From the IMG/VR virus record IMGVR_UViG_3300047369_000650, positions 1-64,000 of that record: a DNA stretch of 64,000 nt. The stretch is one strand, 5' to 3'. Source of the DNA: a virus. A program made the translations under genes and the position numbers. Within the stretch, counting starts at the first letter, position 1. The number at the start of each line of letters is the position of its first letter. Shown here in pieces: positions 29,212-38,912 of the stretch. The notes under the pieces are model-generated. The model made no database searches. It saw nothing but the letters and a program-made list of their open reading frames with translations, and was not told the origin of the DNA.

Positions 29212-30563
29212 TGGTCGAACAATCAAATCAAGAGATTAATGCTGAATTTCTTATTAGAAAAATTATAATTGAAAAGCAATCTTTAAATACAGAATTTAAT
29301 ATAACTTCTGTTATTAATGAAGTTAACATATATGAGCATGTTGATAAGCCATATTTAACTGGACAAGTTGTATTTGCTGATACAAATAGAATTTTAGAAA
29401 CAGCAGAAATCAGTGGAACCGAATTAGTTACTATAGAAATATCAAGTACGCTAGATGATTCTGAATTTACTATCATGAAAAAATTTATTATAAGTGAAAT
29501 AGTACAAAGCGTGAAATCAAATGATAATACTGAATTAGTTGGTATTAGTTTAATAGAGGATATAGGATATTACTCAAGGTTGATGCGTGTTCAAAAACCC
29601 TATAGTGGTGTACCAAGCTCTATTATTAATAATATATTAGGTGAATACTTAGGAAGATCAGTTGCTCAGATTGGCGGAAGTGAACACACTGATGGTAATA
29701 TGAAAGTATTAATTCCAAATATGGAACCAATTCAAGCAGCTAATTGGATAAAAGATAGAGCATCTTCGGCAACTGGTCTCCCATATTTTTTATTCTCTAC
29801 AATATGTGATGATCAATTAAGATTTTTAGATTTAGAAAAAATATTAAATTTAACACCACTTAATCAAAGCACATACGACTATACTTTTTCACAATCAATT
29901 GGTTCTGGATTTGAGACTCAAGATCCTAGACAGTTCTATTCAATAAGAAATTTTAAATATACAAATATTGAAGATCAATTAATGATGGCAAGAAAAGGTT
30001 TTACTGGATCAACTTATAATTTTATTGACACAATAAAAAATAAATCTTATACTTCAAGAATTAATGCTCAAGAAGTATTTGGTGGTATTCCATATCCACC
30101 TAGACAAAATCTTCCAATTTATGATGGAATAACAGCATTTCCTGGAGGTGCTATGCATAATTATGATACAAGTGAAATTAGTCAGATGGCTCCATCAAAA
30201 ACTTTTGAGGACGGTTCTTTTAATTATTATGAAGCCTCTGGAACGTCATCACACATGTTTAAAGCAAAGTCAAAATCTCTTAGACATTTCTTACATAAAT
30301 CTTCAATAGATATATCAGTACCAGGTAAAAACTTCTTACATAGAGGCATAAATAAATCTGTAGGCAATTTAATTAATATATCATTTAATTCTAATATAGC
30401 AGATACTTCAAATTCTAGCCCAGATAATAATTTGGATAAGAAAAAAAGTGGAGCATATATGATATATGCTACAAGACATGTATTTCAAGAAAACATTTAT
30501 AATGCTGTAATCTCTTGTGCTAAATTAGGATATAAACCTAGATCAGCTGGAGGGTTTACGTGA
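29211..30563 (+). CDS. 27: gp27-like baseplate hub protein
   Basis: 450 residues, TGATG overlap. The N-terminal half is a tube-like barrel (FNITSVINEVNIYEHVDKPY, LTGQVVFAD). The middle has PNMEPIQAANWIKDRASSA followed by GLPYFLFSTI. The end has SGAYMIYATRHVFQENIYNA, as in phage hub proteins that bind the OB-fold of gp5. Placement just before the gp5-like gene supports a gp27 role. Similarity to T4 gp27 is structural rather than obvious in sequence. Confidence 0.65.
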   Translation: MVEQSNQEINAEFLIRKIIIEKQSLNTEFNITSVINEVNIYEHVDKPYLTGQVVFADTNRILETAEISGTELVTIEISSTLDDSEFTIMKKFIISEIVQSVKSNDNTELVGISLIEDIGYYSRLMRVQKPYSGVPSSIINNILGEYLGRSVAQIGGSEHTDGNMKVLIPNMEPIQAANWIKDRASSATGLPYFLFSTICDDQLRFLDLEKILNLTPLNQSTYDYTFSQSIGSGFETQDPRQFYSIRNFKYTNIEDQLMMARKGFTGSTYNFIDTIKNKSYTSRINAQEVFGGIPYPPRQNLPIYDGITAFPGGAMHNYDTSEISQMAPSKTFEDGSFNYYEASGTSSHMFKAKSKSLRHFLHKSSIDISVPGKNFLHRGINKSVGNLINISFNSNIADTSNSSPDNNLDKKKSGAYMIYATRHVFQENIYNAVISCAKLGYKPRSAGGFT

Positions 30564-31432
30564 GAAATAATAATTTAAAAACTTTACAGGGTGATTATTA
30601 TGGTGACTATTTTAGATGGTTTATAGGCATAGTTGTCAATAATAAAGATCCCCTTAAACTTGGTAGAGTAAAAGTACGAATAAGAGGTATTCATTCTCCT
30701 AGTGTTGCACAAACTTCGACAAATGATTTACCTTGGGCTCAAGTTATAGTTCCATCAACTGAAGGAGGTATATCAGGAATAGGGAAAATGCCTCAGCTTC
30801 AACAGGGTTCTCAAGTAATTGGTTTTTTTATAGATGGTTCTAGTTCTCAGCTACCAATGGTTATGGGATCTGTACACCACTTTGAAAGAAAGAAAAATGC
30901 CACGGGCAATAATAAAGAAGAAACTCCTTTAGACGGAGAAGAACCTAGTGATGTTCAAGATGGTGAGGGCAACGATGGCCGTAAGATTGATTCTCAAGAT
31001 TTACCAGGTGGCTCAAATGGTGAGAAAATATTTAACTATTTAAAGAAACAAGGATTGACTGACGAACAAGCTGCTGGTGTTATAGGCAATTTAACAGCGG
31101 AATCAAATTTAGATCCTAATGCACTTAATCCGAACGATGTTGGTAAACCAGCTTTCGGGCTTGCACAATGGAGAGGTTCGAGATATGAGGATCTTATAGA
31201 ATTTTCTAATAGTAATGGTTTAGATCATACAACTCTTGAAGCACAGCTACCTTTCATGATGCACGAATTAGAATCACAGTCTTGGTTAGGTTACGGTGCA
31301 TTACAAAATGCAACAACAGTTTCTGATGCAACAAGAGTATTTGAAACAAAGTTTGAAAGACCTAGACCTGGAACATTTGGCAAAAGATATAACTTTGCTC
31401 AAATAGCATACGATTTATACAGTAGTTCTTGA
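30560..31432 (+). CDS. 5: gp5-like baseplate hub lysozyme (OB-fold plus tail lysozyme)
   Basis: 290 residues from GTG 30560 (GGAGG upstream; GTGA overlap). Residues 15-115 are a gp5-type OB-fold: WFIGIVVNNKDPLKLGRVKV, DLPWAQVIVP and SQVIGFFIDG. An acidic linker (about 120-150) leads to a phage-tail-lysozyme domain, LTDEQAAGVIGNLTAESNLD, with the likely catalytic Glu in AES, then GLAQWRG. The C-terminal beta-helix of T4 gp5 is missing and is found instead as a separate gene at 32986. Confidence 0.78.
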   Translation: MRNNNLKTLQGDYYGDYFRWFIGIVVNNKDPLKLGRVKVRIRGIHSPSVAQTSTNDLPWAQVIVPSTEGGISGIGKMPQLQQGSQVIGFFIDGSSSQLPMVMGSVHHFERKKNATGNNKEETPLDGEEPSDVQDGEGNDGRKIDSQDLPGGSNGEKIFNYLKKQGLTDEQAAGVIGNLTAESNLDPNALNPNDVGKPAFGLAQWRGSRYEDLIEFSNSNGLDHTTLEAQLPFMMHELESQSWLGYGALQNATTVSDATRVFETKFERPRPGTFGKRYNFAQIAYDLYSSS

Positions 31433-31445
31433 TGGAGTTTATTTT

Positions 31446-32975
31446 ATGTCTTTATTAAAAAATTCAATTAGCCCAGACGGTTTTAGTTCCATTTTAGGTG
31501 GAGTAAAAGAACAGACAAACATTTCTGAAGTTTCTGAAACTATTTCCAACTTAGGTGTTTCTAATCAATCTACATTAAGTAGTGTAGTAGCCAAAAATGC
31601 AAATACTACAGTTGCTAATATTGAATCCTTAACTTCTTTAAGTGATACATCTGACCTTAATTCAATACCAGATATTGGTCCAGTAAGATTAAAAAATCCT
31701 ATTGAGGGATTTTTCTCGGCATTTACTAGCACACCAACAAATAGTAGAGCCCTGCAAGCTATAACTGGTAAAGCTCCAGTATTAGGAAATTTAAAATCTC
31801 ACGTAATTGCATCATCGCCATTTTCTATTTTTAGTACAATAGGTAATATTAGTGGTGTTGATCCAAATGATTCATTAATAGGTCAACTTACAACCGCAGC
31901 TGCAGATACGGTTATTTCAAATATTAAAGATACAACAAGAGAAAGTTCATTTGCAAATTCTCTTGCTTCCGCAACTATATCCAGACTTAGCTCTACTAAT
32001 AATTTCGAAGGCGGTATATTAACCAATTTACTCTTATTGGGAACCGATGTTTTAAGAAATGAGCTTGTGTCGAGTACTGATGGTTTATTAAAAGACTCCG
32101 TTTTAAATCAAGCTATGCAAGAAATAGTTTTAGGTAGAAAAGAAAATGCTGTTAATATTATACAAAGAGGATTAGAAAGTTTACCTAATCAGCCTTCTAA
32201 TATAGATAATATTCTTAAGAGTGTTTATAGCATAAATCCTTCAATATCTAATGTTGTAGCTAGTAGAGGTTCTGAATTTACTCAATTAAAACCAGCAACT
32301 ACTAAAGTAGAAAGATTAAATTCAAACGAACAGAATTTTCCAATTTCTTCTACAGTAGATAAAGGTGTTCCAAGTTCTTATAATTTTAAGTTTGTTGATA
32401 GCTTAGAGGAACTTATTGCTGATTTTAGAGGAACCAATAGAGAAATTACCGAAACTGTTGTACACTGGACCGCACATTATATGGACCAAGGTCATGTTGG
32501 TTCGGAAGAATTGCATAACATAGCAATAAATAGAGGATTTTCAGGATGCTCATACCATTATATTATTAAAAGAGATGGGTCACTTCAAAGAGGAAGACCG
32601 TTGAACCGGATCGGGGCACACGCAAAAGCTAATGGTCATAATAAGTATAGTATAGGTGTTTCAATGGTAGGTGGATATAATTGTAATAGTGGTAATCCAC
32701 GCTATAATAAATTTATTAGTGCCGAGTCTATCACATCAGAACAATGGAATACTTTAGATCAATTTCTTAAAGCTTTTTATGTTGTATGGCCTGGTGGACA
32801 AGTTTGGGGTCATAACGATACTGATCCAGAGTCAAAGGTTGATCCTGGAATTGATATGCAAGAATATGTGCAAAATAAATTTAAGAAGAAAAATAAATCC
32901 GCATCGGGGACTCTTCCACCCTTGTCTCCTTCCGAACTTGTAGGCGCAAGTAATACTAATGCAAAACCTTCGTAG
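31446..32975 (+). CDS. Tail-associated N-acetylmuramoyl-L-alanine amidase
   Basis: 509 residues, with GATGGAG before the ATG. The first 300 residues are Ser/Asn-rich and probably structural. Residues about 325-485 are an Amidase_2/T7-lysozyme-like domain: ETVVHWTAHYMD (first zinc His), SYHYIIKRDGSLQRGRP, RIGAHAKANGHN and WGHNDTDPESKVDPG (later zinc ligands). It cuts the peptide-sugar bond of peptidoglycan, probably during injection. Its location between the two halves of a gp5-type spike suggests it is mounted on the hub. Confidence 0.78.
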   Translation: MSLLKNSISPDGFSSILGGVKEQTNISEVSETISNLGVSNQSTLSSVVAKNANTTVANIESLTSLSDTSDLNSIPDIGPVRLKNPIEGFFSAFTSTPTNSRALQAITGKAPVLGNLKSHVIASSPFSIFSTIGNISGVDPNDSLIGQLTTAAADTVISNIKDTTRESSFANSLASATISRLSSTNNFEGGILTNLLLLGTDVLRNELVSSTDGLLKDSVLNQAMQEIVLGRKENAVNIIQRGLESLPNQPSNIDNILKSVYSINPSISNVVASRGSEFTQLKPATTKVERLNSNEQNFPISSTVDKGVPSSYNFKFVDSLEELIADFRGTNREITETVVHWTAHYMDQGHVGSEELHNIAINRGFSGCSYHYIIKRDGSLQRGRPLNRIGAHAKANGHNKYSIGVSMVGGYNCNSGNPRYNKFISAESITSEQWNTLDQFLKAFYVVWPGGQVWGHNDTDPESKVDPGIDMQEYVQNKFKKKNKSASGTLPPLSPSELVGASNTNAKPS

Positions 32976-32985
32976 AGGATAAATC

Positions 32986-35025
32986 ATGGTTACCGAAAAT
33001 GATAATATAGAAGAAAGAATTGCAACCGACGGGAAAGCTCAGGTTAATAATGAAGGTGTGCCTACAGACGGATTTGTTGACCCAGACGGAAAATATCCTA
33101 AAGATGAATATGTTGGTGAACCATCAGTTAATAAGGGATCACGTGGAACAAAAGTTCATAATTTAAAAATTAAAAATGGTTCCATAGGCTGTGAGACAAC
33201 TTTAGTAAAACAACCAAAAGCAATATACCCTTTAAATCAAGTGAACGAGTCAACATCTGGTCATATAATTGAAATTAATGATACTCCTGGCGGAGAAAGA
33301 ATACTTATTAAACATAAAGATGGTGCAGGTGTTGAAATAAAACCCGATGGTACTATTATTGTCAATAGTTTAGGTAATAGAGTTGATTTAGTATCTGAAA
33401 ATCATACTATGGCTGTAGAAGGTAATGGTTGTATCACATATTACGGCAATTTAAATCTTACTGTTCAGGGTGATTATAATTTAGATGTGAAGGGTGATTA
33501 TAATGTAAAAGTTGGCGGGAATAATATATTAAATGTTATAGGCAATTATCGTAAAAATATTGTCGGACTGTTTAATGAAGTAATACAGAAAACAAAAACA
33601 TCTACTGTACTACAAAAAGTTGCTAATACATATTTAAGTGGATTTGGTACTTACACAAAAGGCACATTTAATAATGAAGTAGATGGTACTGCAGAATATT
33701 CACATAGTGGTAATACATATATAACTTCTGAATCTGAAATCAGTATGTCTTCACCAAATGTAAATATTGCCGCTTCAGACATTTCAGTATTCGGAGATGA
33801 TGGAACTATTGGTGGCGACAATGTAACAATGTTTTCACAAAATAGTTATGTAGATAGAACTTTGCATGCAAGTGAAGTCGAAGCAAAGAAAACTATGAAA
33901 GCAAAAGTATTTCACGGTAGTTTAAACGGTACAGCAAAAGGTGCACTGAAAGCTGGTACTGCTGCCCTAGGAGCGTCACACAGTGGATCTGTAGATACTA
34001 CTGCACATATTAAAGAAGATCCTGTAGCACAAGGTAAAAAATTTAAACCAACTTCAACCATTGTCAATGCATTTCTATTCAATGAAGATAGAGGTGTAAG
34101 AGAAATCAGAATTGACAGAGATGGTGGAATATTAGATGGCATTAATCAAACTAAAAATTCTGGTGGTATAACAGATAAAAAATTAGATACTGGAGAAGTA
34201 AGATCAAAGTTGAAAGAAACTTCTAATCTAAAAAATAATAAATTTTTGGAAAGCCAGGTTGCAAATGAATCACTTAATTCTGAATTTGCTTCTGTGGCAC
34301 CAGAAAAAATTGGCAGAATAAAAGGTATAAATCAAACAGCAAGAACTGGCTATACACCAATAGGTTCAAGAAGGGAAGAAGCCCTAAGTAAAAAATATAC
34401 ACTTAGAGAGTCTTCATCTCGTGGAGTAGAAAGAACTATACCCGTTGATTCTAAGTATGATCCTAATAAACAAAGTGATATTACTATGGGAACTAATCTT
34501 GGAAGTGGTATTCCTATTTCTAAGTTTATAGCTGGAGCTAAAGACCCCATAAATTTAAATCATACAACTAGCGCAGAACAGAGAAAAAATATAGCAAGGA
34601 ATTTATATCCTCAGTCTGAGATAATTAATTTATTTTATCAGCTTGATCAATTTCAAGGGTATAATTTAGTAGTTGTTGAAGGCTTATATAAACCCGGACC
34701 TGAAGAAACTTTGACTCCCGGAGGTATTAAAGAATCCGCTAAAGATGGCAAGTTTGTTGTATATGAAGTCTATGACTCATTTACTGGTCAAATTTCTAAT
34801 AGTAAATCTTTTGATTTTGCTGTATATTTAAAAGATAATACTAATTATGAAAATTTAATTATGTACTACGATAATTATAACACTGATGGATCTTTACACT
34901 CTCAGGTAGGTGTTGGTATGCCGACCATACCAGAAAATTATACTGCATTTTTTAATAAAAATATTAAAACAGTTTATAACGGTACATTACAGACAACAAC
35001 AGACTTAATCGAAGTATTACCTTAA
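32986..35025 (+). CDS. Tail spike beta-helix protein (gp5 C-domain-like)
   Basis: 679 residues; AGAGGATAAATC upstream. Residues about 85-270 resemble the gp5/VgrG spike: HIIEINDTPGGERILIKHKD, GAGVEIKPDGTIIVNSLGN and short repeats GDYNLDVKGDYNVKVGG and GNYRKNI, which build a trimeric needle. From about 345 the sequence is charged, then a C-terminal alpha/beta domain (about 545-679; LFYQLDQFQGYNLVVVEGLY) is not recognised. Its N-terminus lacks the OB-fold and lysozyme, which lie on the gene at 30560. Confidence 0.7.
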   Translation: MVTENDNIEERIATDGKAQVNNEGVPTDGFVDPDGKYPKDEYVGEPSVNKGSRGTKVHNLKIKNGSIGCETTLVKQPKAIYPLNQVNESTSGHIIEINDTPGGERILIKHKDGAGVEIKPDGTIIVNSLGNRVDLVSENHTMAVEGNGCITYYGNLNLTVQGDYNLDVKGDYNVKVGGNNILNVIGNYRKNIVGLFNEVIQKTKTSTVLQKVANTYLSGFGTYTKGTFNNEVDGTAEYSHSGNTYITSESEISMSSPNVNIAASDISVFGDDGTIGGDNVTMFSQNSYVDRTLHASEVEAKKTMKAKVFHGSLNGTAKGALKAGTAALGASHSGSVDTTAHIKEDPVAQGKKFKPTSTIVNAFLFNEDRGVREIRIDRDGGILDGINQTKNSGGITDKKLDTGEVRSKLKETSNLKNNKFLESQVANESLNSEFASVAPEKIGRIKGINQTARTGYTPIGSRREEALSKKYTLRESSSRGVERTIPVDSKYDPNKQSDITMGTNLGSGIPISKFIAGAKDPINLNHTTSAEQRKNIARNLYPQSEIINLFYQLDQFQGYNLVVVEGLYKPGPEETLTPGGIKESAKDGKFVVYEVYDSFTGQISNSKSFDFAVYLKDNTNYENLIMYYDNYNTDGSLHSQVGVGMPTIPENYTAFFNKNIKTVYNGTLQTTTDLIEVLP

Positions 35026-35031
35026 AAACAT

Positions 35032-35039
35032 TATAAATA
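35032..35039 (+). promoter_or_regulatory. Late promoter before gene 25
   Basis: An exact TATAAATA in the 37-nt gap between the spike gene and gene 25, 24 nt before the ATG. Confidence 0.68.
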
Positions 35040-35062
35040 ATACAATAAAATAAGAGAAAAAT

Positions 35063-35509
35063 ATGCCATCAAGATCATTATCAATTGAAGATAGAAAATT
35101 AGATGCTGGAGTAAAGATAGTTGCTTCAAGCAGTAGGATATATTCGGATATTGATTTAGCATTTAAAAAGAAAAAGAATGGTGATATATTTAAAAAGACT
35201 GACGCTAATGCGGTAAAACAAGCTGTTAAGAATTTAATTCTTACAAATCACTATGAAAAACCTTTTGTACCTTTCTTTGGTGGAAGTATTAGAGATATGC
35301 TGTTTGAACTTGGTGATCAGTTTTTAGATTTTGAAGTAGAGCAAAGAATAAAATTAGCAATAGAAAATTATGAACCAAGAGCTGAAGTAATAGACGTATC
35401 CACTTCATATAGAGACTATGCAAATTCTCTTGACGTATCAATAACTTTTGTTATATTAAGTACAAATGAAACAATTACACTAGAAACAGAAATTTCGAGG
35501 TTGAGATAA
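35063..35509 (+). CDS. 25: Baseplate wedge protein gp25
   Basis: 148 residues. The GPW/gp25 core is clear: DANAVKQAVKNLILTNHYEK, PFVPFFGGSIRDMLFE and RIKLAIENYEPRAEVIDV. gp25 forms the wedge core that connects the sheath start to gp6 and gp53, and is conserved across contractile tails. Length is close to T4 gp25 (132). The stop overlaps the gene 6 start (TAATG). Confidence 0.9.
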   Translation: MPSRSLSIEDRKLDAGVKIVASSSRIYSDIDLAFKKKKNGDIFKKTDANAVKQAVKNLILTNHYEKPFVPFFGGSIRDMLFELGDQFLDFEVEQRIKLAIENYEPRAEVIDVSTSYRDYANSLDVSITFVILSTNETITLETEISRLR

Positions 35510-37350
35510 TGGCCACAAATATTACATCAACAGCTTTAGATTTTGATGCTATAAGAAATAGTTTAAAAACTTATTTTGCACAGCAACCAGAATTTTCTGA
35601 CTATAACTTTGAAGCATCTGGCTTATCTAATGTATTAGATGTTTTAGCTTACAATACACACTTTAATGGGCTTACCGCAAACTTTGCAACTAATGAAGCA
35701 TTTTTAAATACTGCGCAATTAAGATCATCAGTTGTATCACATGCCGAAGCTCTTGGTTATAGACCAAGATCAAGAACCCCATCATCTTCTTCACTCACGC
35801 TATATGTTAATCTTTCCGGCGTTGCAAATCGGCCATCTTCAATAACTCTAACTTCTGAGTGGGTATTTAATGCATCTAATGAGTCTGAAACTTTTCAATT
35901 TATAACAGATAAAAATTATAGTGCACAAGATGATGGAAATGGATTATATAGATTTTATGATGCAAATGGGAATTCGGATATTAAAGTTTTTCAAGGCGAG
36001 TTTAAAACAAAAACTTTTATTGTTGATGATACAGCAGAAAATCAAATATACGTTATACCAGATGAATCTCTTGATACCGGAAAAATAACAGTAAATGTTT
36101 ATGATACACCAACATCTACAAAATTTACTTCATATTATTTCTTAGATACTGCACTTACTGTGGACTCAACTACTGCATTCTTTGATATAAAAGAATCGCC
36201 AAACGGATACTATGAGATTAATTTTGGTGATGGTAAGAGTTTCGGTAAATCTCCTGCAGTTGGCAGTAAAGTTGTAGTCAGATATTTTTCTTCAAGAGGA
36301 ACTGATGCAAATGGATGTACTGGTTTTAAAAGCGCAAATAGTTTTGTTTTAAATGATGTAAACTATCCTGTTAATATTCAAATACAAAAATCTTCTACAG
36401 AAGGTTATGAAAAAGAAACAATAGAATCAATCCGTAAATTAGCACCACTTCAATTTGCAGCTCAGAAAAGATTAGTAACATCTGCAGATTACAGAGCAAT
36501 GATTTTATCTAACTTCCCTGTTATAAAAGATGTTGCAGTATGGGGCGGAGAAGATAATGTCCCTATTGATTATGGTAAGGTGTATATTAGTCTTCAATAT
36601 CAAGATGGAACATCAGATGCAGTAAAAACTGCAACACAAAATAGCATTGAAACTAACTTTACTAATCAACTTTCTGTTATGTCAATTTCAAATAAATATG
36701 TAACTCCTGAAGAAACATATTTAGAAATAACGGGTAATTTTAATTATGATCCTAGTTTAACTAATGATACAGGTTCTGCTATCCAAACAACTATTACAAA
36801 TTTTCTACAAGAATATTTTACAAATACTTTAAATAGTTTTAATTCATCTTTTAGTAGATCAGAAGTATTAACCGAAGTAAGTGATTTAAATAGAGCCATA
36901 CTTTCGGCAAAGATGGACCTTAAGGTTCAGCAAAGAGTAGATATAACTGTTGGTTCTCCTAAAAATTATAATATATATTTTCCAGTAATGTTAATTCCTG
37001 CTGAAGCGCAAGACTATAGTATTGAATCTTCAATGTTTACTTATGGTGATGATGCAGTTCGTTGTACGGTTAAAAATAAATTAAACTCAAATATATTACA
37101 GGTTGTATCAACTACGGGATCTATAATTGTAGAAGATATTGGAAGTTATAATTATCAAAAAGGTAGTGTAAATCTTAACGGTTTTGCTCCAGTCTCAATA
37201 TCGACTGGAACTACATATATCACATTTAGTTCAACTCCTCTCGATCAGAGTATGATTTCTCCTCTTAGAAATTATGTACTAAGATTGGATACTGCAAAAT
37301 TAAGAATGCAACCACTAAAGAATGAACAAGATACAAAGGTAGCGTTGTAA
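35509..37350 (+). CDS. 6: Baseplate wedge protein gp6
   Basis: 613 residues, near T4 gp6 (660). FDAIRNSLKTYFAQQPEFSD, then GLSNVLDVLAYNTHFNGLTA and NEAFLNTAQLRSSVVSHAEA, form the typical N-terminal region. The baseplate-J-like part has ESIRKLAPLQFAAQKRLVTS and DYRAMILSNFP. gp6 makes the hexagonal ring of wedges. TAATG overlap with gene 25 indicates coupling. Confidence 0.9.
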   Translation: MATNITSTALDFDAIRNSLKTYFAQQPEFSDYNFEASGLSNVLDVLAYNTHFNGLTANFATNEAFLNTAQLRSSVVSHAEALGYRPRSRTPSSSSLTLYVNLSGVANRPSSITLTSEWVFNASNESETFQFITDKNYSAQDDGNGLYRFYDANGNSDIKVFQGEFKTKTFIVDDTAENQIYVIPDESLDTGKITVNVYDTPTSTKFTSYYFLDTALTVDSTTAFFDIKESPNGYYEINFGDGKSFGKSPAVGSKVVVRYFSSRGTDANGCTGFKSANSFVLNDVNYPVNIQIQKSSTEGYEKETIESIRKLAPLQFAAQKRLVTSADYRAMILSNFPVIKDVAVWGGEDNVPIDYGKVYISLQYQDGTSDAVKTATQNSIETNFTNQLSVMSISNKYVTPEETYLEITGNFNYDPSLTNDTGSAIQTTITNFLQEYFTNTLNSFNSSFSRSEVLTEVSDLNRAILSAKMDLKVQQRVDITVGSPKNYNIYFPVMLIPAEAQDYSIESSMFTYGDDAVRCTVKNKLNSNILQVVSTTGSIIVEDIGSYNYQKGSVNLNGFAPVSISTGTTYITFSSTPLDQSMISPLRNYVLRLDTAKLRMQPLKNEQDTKVAL

Positions 37351-37354
37351 TACA

Positions 37355-38902
37355 ATGTCTGAAGATAGAAATAATTTATCACTTAGAGCAGACTATGTAA
37401 GGGATATTCTCCCGGAGTATTTTACTGCAGATTATCCTAATCTTATTCAGTTTTTAGAAACTTACTATGATGCTTTAGATAGTGATGGAAATTTCGGTAA
37501 TACTATAAAAGACTTATATGAAATAAGAGATATAGGAAAAACAGATTTAAAATATCTTGATAATTTATTTGGCGAAATAGGTCTCAGTTTATCTTCGGAG
37601 TTTGTTTCTAATCCAAGAGAAATATTAAAAAATTTAGCCAAGTTTTTTAGAGTAAAAGGTTCTCTTTATTCTGCTGAAGGTTTCTTTAGAGGATTTTTTG
37701 ATGCATCAGCAGAAGTTGAATACCCAAAAGATAAAATTTTTACTTTAGATGATCCATTATCAATACTTGGACCTAAATCATCTAAGAAGATGCAAGATGG
37801 AAGATTACATCAGGTATTATCTCATCTTATAAAGACTACAGTACCATTAAAAGACTGGGAACAATTATATAAAAAGTTTGTACATCCTGCTGGATTTTAT
37901 TTACATGCTGAAGCACAGCTTTATACTAATCCAATATATAAGCCTGTTGGTATTCTTTCAGATGCAACTCCACTAAATTTAAGAATTGAAACTGATAGTG
38001 CTTTACCGAAGTTGGCTATAGATACTCGTATTATTAGTAAAACTGATATGGGAAATAGTGACATTCTTATTATGGATGGCCATAAAGAATATGTTTGTGG
38101 ATCAAATACTAGAAGATTTCAATATGCAAATATACTAGACTATGCTGATAGTGAAGGGTGGTTTATTGAAGATAGTTATGGTAGAGCATTAGAAGGTCCG
38201 GGTCTTTCTGTTAAAAATTCTGTAGATGCTGGATTGTATAGTAATAAAGAAATACATGTTGCTGCTATTGATTTATCACCAACACTTAAAAGTGAAGATA
38301 TTAATTATCAACCAAGCCTTACGGAAGTACCAGGGGAGCCATATACTATATTTGAAGCTTCTCCGGCAACAATTAAAACATTAAATACACAAACACCAAG
38401 TACATCATCAACTTTAATTCAAATAAATATTCCTTCAGAATTAAATAAAACTCTTGCTCAAATTACAAGAGGCGATAGTAAAACATATATTTCAAGAATG
38501 TATTTAACGGGCAATTATTCGTCTACAAAGCTTGATATAGCTTTGCCTGGTTTAGGGGATTCTTTTGGTGGAGATTATTTCTGTATTGGTGGAGGCACAG
38601 ATGCTGCTAATCATTCTACTGCAGTTGTATCAGCCTCAGCTCCAGTATTAAGAGTTGATGATATTCTTGATTCATATGGTATATTAAATATAAACATTAA
38701 AAAGACCGGATCTGGTTCTATTGGTGTAAAATTTAACCTTTCGCATAAATTTAACAGTATATATGAGTGGATTAAGTATGATTCTAATGCAGTTTTTGAT
38801 ATAAATAGTTTTAATTATGGTGACAACCAAAGTATGAGAAATGTGACTATTCAAGAATTAAGAAACAAGAATATGTTATATTTAAAAGATGCAATAATTT
38901 AA
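37355..38902 (+). CDS. 7: Baseplate wedge protein gp7 (short form)
   Basis: 515 residues against about 1,030 in T4. The N-terminal 200 residues correspond to the C-terminal part of T4 gp7: LPEYFTADYPNLIQFLETYY, KFFRVKGSLYSAEGFFRGFF, a (E)VEYPKD strand and FVHPAGFYLHA. The large N-terminal domains of T4 gp7 are absent. The rest is a beta-rich region of unknown fold. Gene order 6-7-8 agrees with T4. Confidence 0.75.
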   Translation: MSEDRNNLSLRADYVRDILPEYFTADYPNLIQFLETYYDALDSDGNFGNTIKDLYEIRDIGKTDLKYLDNLFGEIGLSLSSEFVSNPREILKNLAKFFRVKGSLYSAEGFFRGFFDASAEVEYPKDKIFTLDDPLSILGPKSSKKMQDGRLHQVLSHLIKTTVPLKDWEQLYKKFVHPAGFYLHAEAQLYTNPIYKPVGILSDATPLNLRIETDSALPKLAIDTRIISKTDMGNSDILIMDGHKEYVCGSNTRRFQYANILDYADSEGWFIEDSYGRALEGPGLSVKNSVDAGLYSNKEIHVAAIDLSPTLKSEDINYQPSLTEVPGEPYTIFEASPATIKTLNTQTPSTSSTLIQINIPSELNKTLAQITRGDSKTYISRMYLTGNYSSTKLDIALPGLGDSFGGDYFCIGGGTDAANHSTAVVSASAPVLRVDDILDSYGILNINIKKTGSGSIGVKFNLSHKFNSIYEWIKYDSNAVFDINSFNYGDNQSMRNVTIQELRNKNMLYLKDAII

Positions 38903-38912
38903 TAGGTAGAGC

